A stretch of 58,195 nucleotides of DNA from positions 1-58,195 of the forward strand of contig NZ_LWQU01000103.1 of assembly GCF_001650635.1 (NCBI RefSeq), read 5' to 3'. The translations under genes were made by a program, and so were the position numbers. The notes under the pieces are model-generated. The model saw only the letters and a program-made list of their open reading frames with translations. It was not told the DNA's origin and did not search any database. Source of the DNA: Magnetospirillum moscoviense (GTDB lineage Bacteria; Pseudomonadota; Alphaproteobacteria; Rhodospirillales; Magnetospirillaceae). Positions 54,044 through 58,195 of this stretch are shown here, one piece after another (position 1 is the first letter of the stretch; the number at the start of each line of letters is the position of its first letter).

Positions 54044-54579
54044 ATGACCGCCAACAGCATGCAAACCGCCATTTCCGCCCTGCGCCGGGCCGGCCTGTGC
54101 CCAACCGCCCACCGCCTGGCCATCGCCTCGCTGATCTTTTCCGGCCCGACGGTGCGCTGACCGCCGACGAGGTGTGCGATCGCGCCGCCGACACCGGCCT
54201 GGCACTGTCGCCCACCGAGGCCCAGACGATTCTTGGCGAGTTGCAGGCCCGCGGCGTTCTGCCGCAAAACCTGTCGCGCGGCACACGGTCGCCCTTGCCC
54301 GGCCAGTCGGAATTCAACCGGGCCGTCCTGGTGCTGCAGGGCATGGCCAACCCGGTACGCCTGGCCATCCTGTCCGAGCTGGCCAACGGCGAACGCAGTG
54401 TCGGCGAGCTGCGCGACCTGGTCGGCCTGCAACCATCGGCGCTGTCGCAGCATCTGGCCCGACTGCGCGTCGCCGGACTGGTCACCACCCGCCGCGACGC
54501 CACCCGCATCTACTACTCGCTGGCCGAAAACCAGACGCGGGCGCTGTTGCGCGGGCTGCGCCAGGCGGTGGCTCTTTGA
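54044..54579 (+). pseudogene. Frameshifted regulator: Fur-type winged helix fused to ArsR-type winged helix
   Basis: The ATG at 54044 opens a frame (MTANSMQTAISALRRAGLCP, then TAHRLAIASLIFSG) that stops after 38 codons at 54158-54160. Its sequence continues naturally in the next phase as DGALTADEVCDRAADTGLAL and on to the end. One added base near 54147-54150 (CCCGACGG to CCCGGACGG) would restore FSGPDGALTADEV and a protein of about 178 residues. The N-terminal part matches the DNA-binding half of Fur proteins (AL-x-x-AGL-x-x-T-x-x-RL, then LTA-x-E-[VL]). The C-terminal part (MANPVRLAILSELANGERSV through QPSALSQHLARLRVAGLV and RIYYSLA) is an ArsR winged helix without the CxC metal site. It could be a recent mutation, a sequencing error, or rarely a programmed shift. 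Confidence 0.75.
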
Positions 54580-54670
54580 AATCATTTCTTCGCGTCGCAC
54601 GCCGCCACTGGAAATACACAGGCGTACAAGGTATGACATCGTCGGGTTTTGAACCGGGTGAATACCAATC
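54580..54670 (+). other. Short intergenic region
   Basis: 91 bases with no gene. A GGGTGA sequence 9-10 bases before the next ATG may serve as its ribosome site. No clear terminator follows the Fur/ArsR-type gene. Confidence 0.4.
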
Positions 54671-55393
54671 ATGATCATGGAACGCCGCGTCATCGTTTTT
54701 CCGCGCGCAGACTTTCTGGATGCGATGCGCCGCTATGGCGAAACCAACGGAAAGCCGATGCCCGACACGCCGCCGCTGGCGCTGTCGTTCGACCCGGCCC
54801 AGGATGTCGCCTTGACCGTCACCTTCCCGGCGGTGCGCGGCGGCGTCGAGACCCGCTACGCCTTCTCGCGCGAGGATGTCGGCCAGGCCCTGGGCAATCA
54901 TTGCCGCCTGCACAAGATTCCGCTGCCCAAGGAGGTCAACAAGCAGGTCGAGAAGTTCAAGGACGGCGCCGCCCTGTCCATCCAGATCGGCACCGCCGGC
55001 TTGCACGTCATGATCATCGACGACCAAGAGGTGATGCGCAACATCATCAAGAAGCTGTTGACCAAGGCCAACCCGGCCCAGATCACCGAGGCCAGGAACG
55101 GCATCGAGGCTTTGGAGATGCTGCGCTCGGGCGAGATCTTCCCCGACGTCATCTTGTGCGACCTGCACATGGACAAGATGGATGGCGGCCAGTTCCTGCA
55201 GGAACTGCGCTCGGACAAGGCCAACGTCAATTGCAAGAAGCCGGTGCTGATCCTGACCGGCGACAAGAACGAGCAGGCCCACGAACTGACCCGCCAGGTC
55301 GGCGCCTCGAAGGTCCTGACCAAGCCGATCTCGGCCGAGGATTTGATCAAGCAGATCATGCTGGTCCAGGGCTATTTCGAACTGAACAAGTAA
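54671..55393 (+). CDS. Response regulator with uncharacterised N-terminal domain
   Basis: 240 residues. The first 110 residues form an alpha/beta domain of no recognised family (VIVFPRADFLDAMRRYG; VALTVTFPAVRGGVETRYAF; helical KEVNKQVEKFKDG). Residues 111-240 are a full receiver domain: D117-D118 acidic pair, D164 phosphoacceptor (LCDLHMDKMDG), T196 (ILTGD) and K218 (LTKPI). The REC domain is therefore C-terminal, the reverse of the usual arrangement, and the N-terminal domain may be a sensor or output module. A second ATG two codons in is equally usable. It lies just upstream of a diguanylate cyclase gene, so a shared signalling pathway is plausible. Confidence 0.9.
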   Translation: MIMERRVIVFPRADFLDAMRRYGETNGKPMPDTPPLALSFDPAQDVALTVTFPAVRGGVETRYAFSREDVGQALGNHCRLHKIPLPKEVNKQVEKFKDGAALSIQIGTAGLHVMIIDDQEVMRNIIKKLLTKANPAQITEARNGIEALEMLRSGEIFPDVILCDLHMDKMDGGQFLQELRSDKANVNCKKPVLILTGDKNEQAHELTRQVGASKVLTKPISAEDLIKQIMLVQGYFELNK

Positions 55394-55457
55394 CCCGGGA
55401 CTCAAAATTTCCTCGCCCTGCGATACCTTCGGTTGGGTATCCGCGGCAGGAAGGGGT

Positions 55458-57182
55458 ATGCTAGACCCAGCCGCGAGGTCGGGGATGCTACGCAACACAC
55501 CAATCGGGCTTAGGCTCTATCTTATCCTGGTCGTCATGTTGGCGGCGGTGGCGGTGATCGCCATCGGCGGCGTCCAGGCCGTGCACCAACGCATCCAGGT
55601 GGAGCGCCAGAGCCAGGCCCGCATCCTGGTCGAGGCGGCGCTGGGCCATCTGCATTATCTGGATGACCAGGCCCGCGTCGGGGCCATCAGCCATGCCGAG
55701 GCCCGCACCCGAGGGGTCGAAGCGATCGCCTCGATGTCGTGGCGCAAGAACGACTATCTGTGGATCAACGACCTGATCCCGGTCATCGTCTGGCACCCGT
55801 CGGGCGAATGGATCGGCCGTGATGTCAGCCAGACCCGCGATCCCAGCGGCCGCCAGCTGTTCCAGGAATTCGTCGAGCGCACCGCCTCGGGCGAGGGGGC
55901 CTTCGTCACGTATCTCTGGCCCCGCCCCGGCAGCACCGAGCCGCGCCCCAAGCTGTCCTATGTCCAACGCTTCGAACCGTGGGGCTGGATCATCGGCTCG
56001 GGGATCTATGTCGATGATCTCGATCAGGTCTGGCGCGACACCATCTTGCATTGGGGCAGCAACACCGGCCTGATCGGCCTGATCGGCGTGCTGCTGGCCT
56101 GGATGATCGGCAAGTCGGTCACCCGGCCGCTGGCCCAGGTGACCCGCACGATGCGCCGCCTGGCCCAGGGGCTGGAGGTGCCCGAGCAGGAGACCGACCG
56201 CGGGGACGAAATCGGCGACCTGATCCGCGCGACCCAGGTGTTCCGCGCCAGCATCGAGCAGCGAGAAGCGGCCAGGCGCGATCACGAACGGGTGCTGCGC
56301 CAGGCCAAGACGGTGTTCGACCACATCTCGGAAGGGGTGATGGTCTCGGACGACCACAACCGCATCATCGCCGTCAACCCGTCCTTCACCCGCTTCACCG
56401 GCTTCGAGGCCGCCGACGTCATCGGCAAGAACCCGTCGGTCCTGTCGTCCGGCCGCCACGATGAGGCGTTCTACCGCGCCCTGTGGAGCGAGCTTTTGCA
56501 GGCCGGCGAATGGCACGGCGAGGTGTGGAACAAGACCAAGGCCGGCGAGGTCTTCCCGGAATCGCTGTCCATTTCGGTCCTGAAGACCCCCGACGGCCGC
56601 GTCGAGGGCTATGTCGCCACCTTCCTGGACATCACCGACCGCAAGCGGCGCGAGGCCAGGGTGCGGTGGCGGGCCGAGCATGACGCCCTGACCGACCTTC
56701 TGAACCGAGCCCAGTTCGAGGCCCGATTGGCCAATCAGGTCCGACTGGCCAAGGAAGATGGCTGCTCGTTCGCGCTGCTCTATCTCGACCTCGACGGCTT
56801 CAAGCAGGTCAACGACACGCTGGGCCACGCCGCCGGCGACAAGGTGCTGAAACGCGCCGCCGCCCGTATCGAGGGCGCGGTGCGGACCTCGGATCTGGTG
56901 GCCCGCCTGGGCGGCGACGAATTCGCCATCATCGTTCCCGGCGTACAGGGGCCCGACGATGCCGGCCGCATCGCCACCAAACTGGTGGCGTCGCTGGCCG
57001 AACCCTTCGAAATCGACGGCGACCGCGTGCAGGCCGGCACCAGCATCGGCATCGCCCTTTATCCGCACGACGGAATCGCCCCCGATACCCTGGTCGCCGC
57101 CGCCGACGAGGCGATGTACCGCGCCAAGCGCGCCGGCCGCGGCGGATGGCAGTTTCATACGCCGGGGCTGGTGACCGGCTGA
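55458..57182 (+). CDS. Membrane diguanylate cyclase (Cache-HAMP-PAS-GGDEF)
   Basis: 574 residues, making cyclic-di-GMP from two GTP at the inner membrane. TM1 is at about 19-41. A periplasmic single-Cache domain (about 42-197, with NDYLWINDL, VWHPSG and GWIIGSGIYVDD) follows, then TM2 at about 201-218, HAMP about 219-271, PAS about 283-395 (HISEGVMVSDDHNRIIAVNP) and GGDEF about 405-565. The active site GGDEF is intact at 485-489 and is preceded by the inhibitory-site motif RTSD (476-479), so product feedback is expected. AGGAAGGGG directly precedes the ATG. No EAL domain is present. The Cache domain of this type senses small organic acids in other proteins; the ligand here is unknown. Confidence 0.95.
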   Translation: MLDPAARSGMLRNTPIGLRLYLILVVMLAAVAVIAIGGVQAVHQRIQVERQSQARILVEAALGHLHYLDDQARVGAISHAEARTRGVEAIASMSWRKNDYLWINDLIPVIVWHPSGEWIGRDVSQTRDPSGRQLFQEFVERTASGEGAFVTYLWPRPGSTEPRPKLSYVQRFEPWGWIIGSGIYVDDLDQVWRDTILHWGSNTGLIGLIGVLLAWMIGKSVTRPLAQVTRTMRRLAQGLEVPEQETDRGDEIGDLIRATQVFRASIEQREAARRDHERVLRQAKTVFDHISEGVMVSDDHNRIIAVNPSFTRFTGFEAADVIGKNPSVLSSGRHDEAFYRALWSELLQAGEWHGEVWNKTKAGEVFPESLSISVLKTPDGRVEGYVATFLDITDRKRREARVRWRAEHDALTDLLNRAQFEARLANQVRLAKEDGCSFALLYLDLDGFKQVNDTLGHAAGDKVLKRAAARIEGAVRTSDLVARLGGDEFAIIVPGVQGPDDAGRIATKLVASLAEPFEIDGDRVQAGTSIGIALYPHDGIAPDTLVAAADEAMYRAKRAGRGGWQFHTPGLVTG

Positions 57183-57226
57183 CGGTTTCGCGCTATGGTG
57201 TCGCCCCTTTGGCACCCGAGGCACCC

Positions 57227-58018
57227 ATGAGCCTGACTCGCTTCACCCCCCAAGCTGCCCGCGCCTTCCAATTACCGATGGAGCGGCCCGGCCCGTTCCT
57301 GCGCTGCGTCGCCCCCTGGCTGGCGGTGGCCATCGTGGCGCGCCTGGCTGCGGCGACTCCGGCTCCCGGCCCGTCGATCGGCTTCGCCCTGCAGGCCCTG
57401 GCCATCGGCGCCTTCGCCACCGCCTGGATGCGTCAGGTCGCCCTGGATGAACAGCCGGTCCGTTTCGGCTTCGGCCTCCGTGCGCTGCTGGTGGCGGTGA
57501 TCTATCAGGTCGCCTTGATGTTCGAAAGCTTCCCCCGGCCGTTCCTGGAACTGCTGCTGGACGGCATCAAGGACGGCCCGATGCTGGCGGTGGCCGGCGT
57601 GCAGATCTTCCAACTGCTGATCGGCTGCTTCTTCCTGGTGCTGCCCCATGTCGCCCTGTCCAAGAAGGGCGAGGCCGGCGGCAACCGCCTCCAATTGATG
57701 GTGCTGGCCGGCGGCCTGGGGGTGGGCCTGGGCTATGTCCTGTGCGGCCTGCCCTTCCTGGTGATGAACATGCTGTGGGACGAGGCGGCGGTCACCCTGC
57801 CGACCGAAGGTCTGCCCGGCGTGGCGGTCGATGCGGTCCGGCTGATGATCTCGTTCGCCGGCATCGGCGTCGCCAGCGCCTTCTTCGCCCAGGTGTGGAT
57901 GGTGCTGCAGGGCGTCAACCCGTTCGTCAACCAGACCCCGCCGGCCGACACCGAGGCCGACAGCGAGCCCAAGGCCAAGCGCACCGAGCGGCTGAACAAG
58001 CTGACCAAGAAGAAATAA
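57227..58018 (+). CDS. Six-helix integral membrane protein of unknown function
   Basis: 263 residues from the ATG at 57227. An upstream in-phase extension overlaps the diguanylate cyclase gene and is not supported. Hydrophobic segments fall at about 26-43, 51-68, 84-99, 120-144, 156-183 and 205-228. A Lys-rich cytoplasmic-looking tail (SEPKAKRTERLNKLTKKK) ends the protein. No conserved catalytic motif was seen, and the ribosome site is weak. It follows the diguanylate cyclase gene by 44 bases in the same direction and may share its transcript, which ends at the terminator at 58027-58072. Confidence 0.85.
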   Translation: MSLTRFTPQAARAFQLPMERPGPFLRCVAPWLAVAIVARLAAATPAPGPSIGFALQALAIGAFATAWMRQVALDEQPVRFGFGLRALLVAVIYQVALMFESFPRPFLELLLDGIKDGPMLAVAGVQIFQLLIGCFFLVLPHVALSKKGEAGGNRLQLMVLAGGLGVGLGYVLCGLPFLVMNMLWDEAAVTLPTEGLPGVAVDAVRLMISFAGIGVASAFFAQVWMVLQGVNPFVNQTPPADTEADSEPKAKRTERLNKLTKKK

Positions 58019-58026
58019 GGAAGCCC

Positions 58027-58072
58027 TTAGACCATCGAGCCTCAGATATGAGGCACGATGGTCTAATTTTTT
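58027..58072 (+). terminator. Strong intrinsic terminator
   Basis: Arms at 58027-58044 and 58049-58066 pair over 18 positions with one mismatch around the loop GATA and are followed by six T. It lies 9 bases after the stop codon of the membrane protein gene. The stem starts TTAGACCATCG and ends CGATGGTCTAA, so it can also act for leftward transcription. Confidence 0.92.
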
Positions 58073-58195
58073 GGCTGTCCCTCGCCGGGCGCGGCCATCC
58101 GGCCGCTTGGCCGCGCCCGCAATGATGGGGTGGACGGCCCCTGCTCACCGGCGTCGCAATGCGCCAAAGTGGTCGTTGTTGAAACAGACCATAGA
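58073..58195. other. Right-edge non-coding stretch with GC-rich hairpin
   Basis: No gene is recognised. A perfect 10-bp inverted repeat (GGGCGCGGCC at 58087-58096 and GGCCGCGCCC at 58109-58118) has no T-tract. The last 60 bases may belong to a feature continuing beyond the window. Confidence 0.5.

Noticed and set aside
53998-54160. Start of the ArsR-type gene at the TTG at 53998
   Set aside because: That leader (Pro/Arg/His-rich) is the wrong phase. The Shine-Dalgarno sequence and Fur-like residues belong to the ATG at 54044.
53695-54693. Minus-strand open frame of 332 codons opposite the FGE-fold and Fur/ArsR-type genes
   Set aside because: The plus strand carries recognisable domains over the same span, and the minus frame has none.
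58087-58118. GC-rich 10-bp inverted repeat as a second terminator
   Set aside because: There is no T-tract and the stronger terminator at 58027-58072 already follows the gene.

Overview
The window is high-GC DNA that reads as an alphaproteobacterium, most likely a Magnetospirillum/Phaeospirillum-type member of the Rhodospirillales. That placement is an inference from overall gene style: the nadA-nadC-nadB order, a MutL carrying the endonuclease motif, and many two-component and cyclic-di-GMP proteins. Nothing in the window proves the genus.

Left part (1-8141). The 3' end of an IS66-like transposase enters from the left edge. A tightly overlapping minus-strand operon follows: nadA-nadC-nadB (de novo quinolinate/NAD synthesis), then a cyclic-nucleotide-binding domain protein and a small secreted FliL-like protein. 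A single-domain response regulator is divergent from nadA. It converges on a minus-strand pair, mutL and a conserved GT-B-like protein, joined by a TGATG overlap.

Centre (8182 to about 53115). One uninterrupted minus-strand reading frame of about 45 kb encodes a roughly 15,000-residue (about 1.5 MDa) surface or secreted protein. From N to C it contains: a FecR-type domain; an M10/serralysin-like metalloprotease ([11 protein letters not shown] plus Met-turn); EF-hand-like loops; about 2,300 residues of Ala-rich coiled coil; Ig/cadherin-like modules; LamG domains; a large RTX block; five modules that each contain exactly seven DGG-[FY]-VV-x-W repeats (predicted seven-bladed beta-propellers) separated by RTX or LamG modules; eleven more LamG domains arranged partly in an approximately 1.55-kb super-repeat; an approximately 1,200-residue beta-solenoid of haemagglutinin/autotransporter type; and a C-terminal RTX/type I secretion end. 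No ABC transporter, membrane fusion protein or TolC gene lies in the window, so its exporter must be elsewhere. This protein is the most unusual object here.

Right part (53230-58195). A periplasmic SUMF1/FGE-fold protein lacking the catalytic cysteines is divergent from the giant gene. Next come a frameshifted regulator that looks like a Fur-type winged helix fused to an ArsR-type winged helix, a response regulator with an uncharacterised N-terminal domain, a membrane diguanylate cyclase (Cache-HAMP-PAS-GGDEF), and a six-helix membrane protein closed by a very strong intrinsic terminator. The last 120 bases hold only a GC-rich hairpin and no recognisable gene.

The signalling genes (two REC proteins and one GGDEF protein) beside a giant adhesin fit a surface-attachment theme, but the window shows no direct regulatory link.
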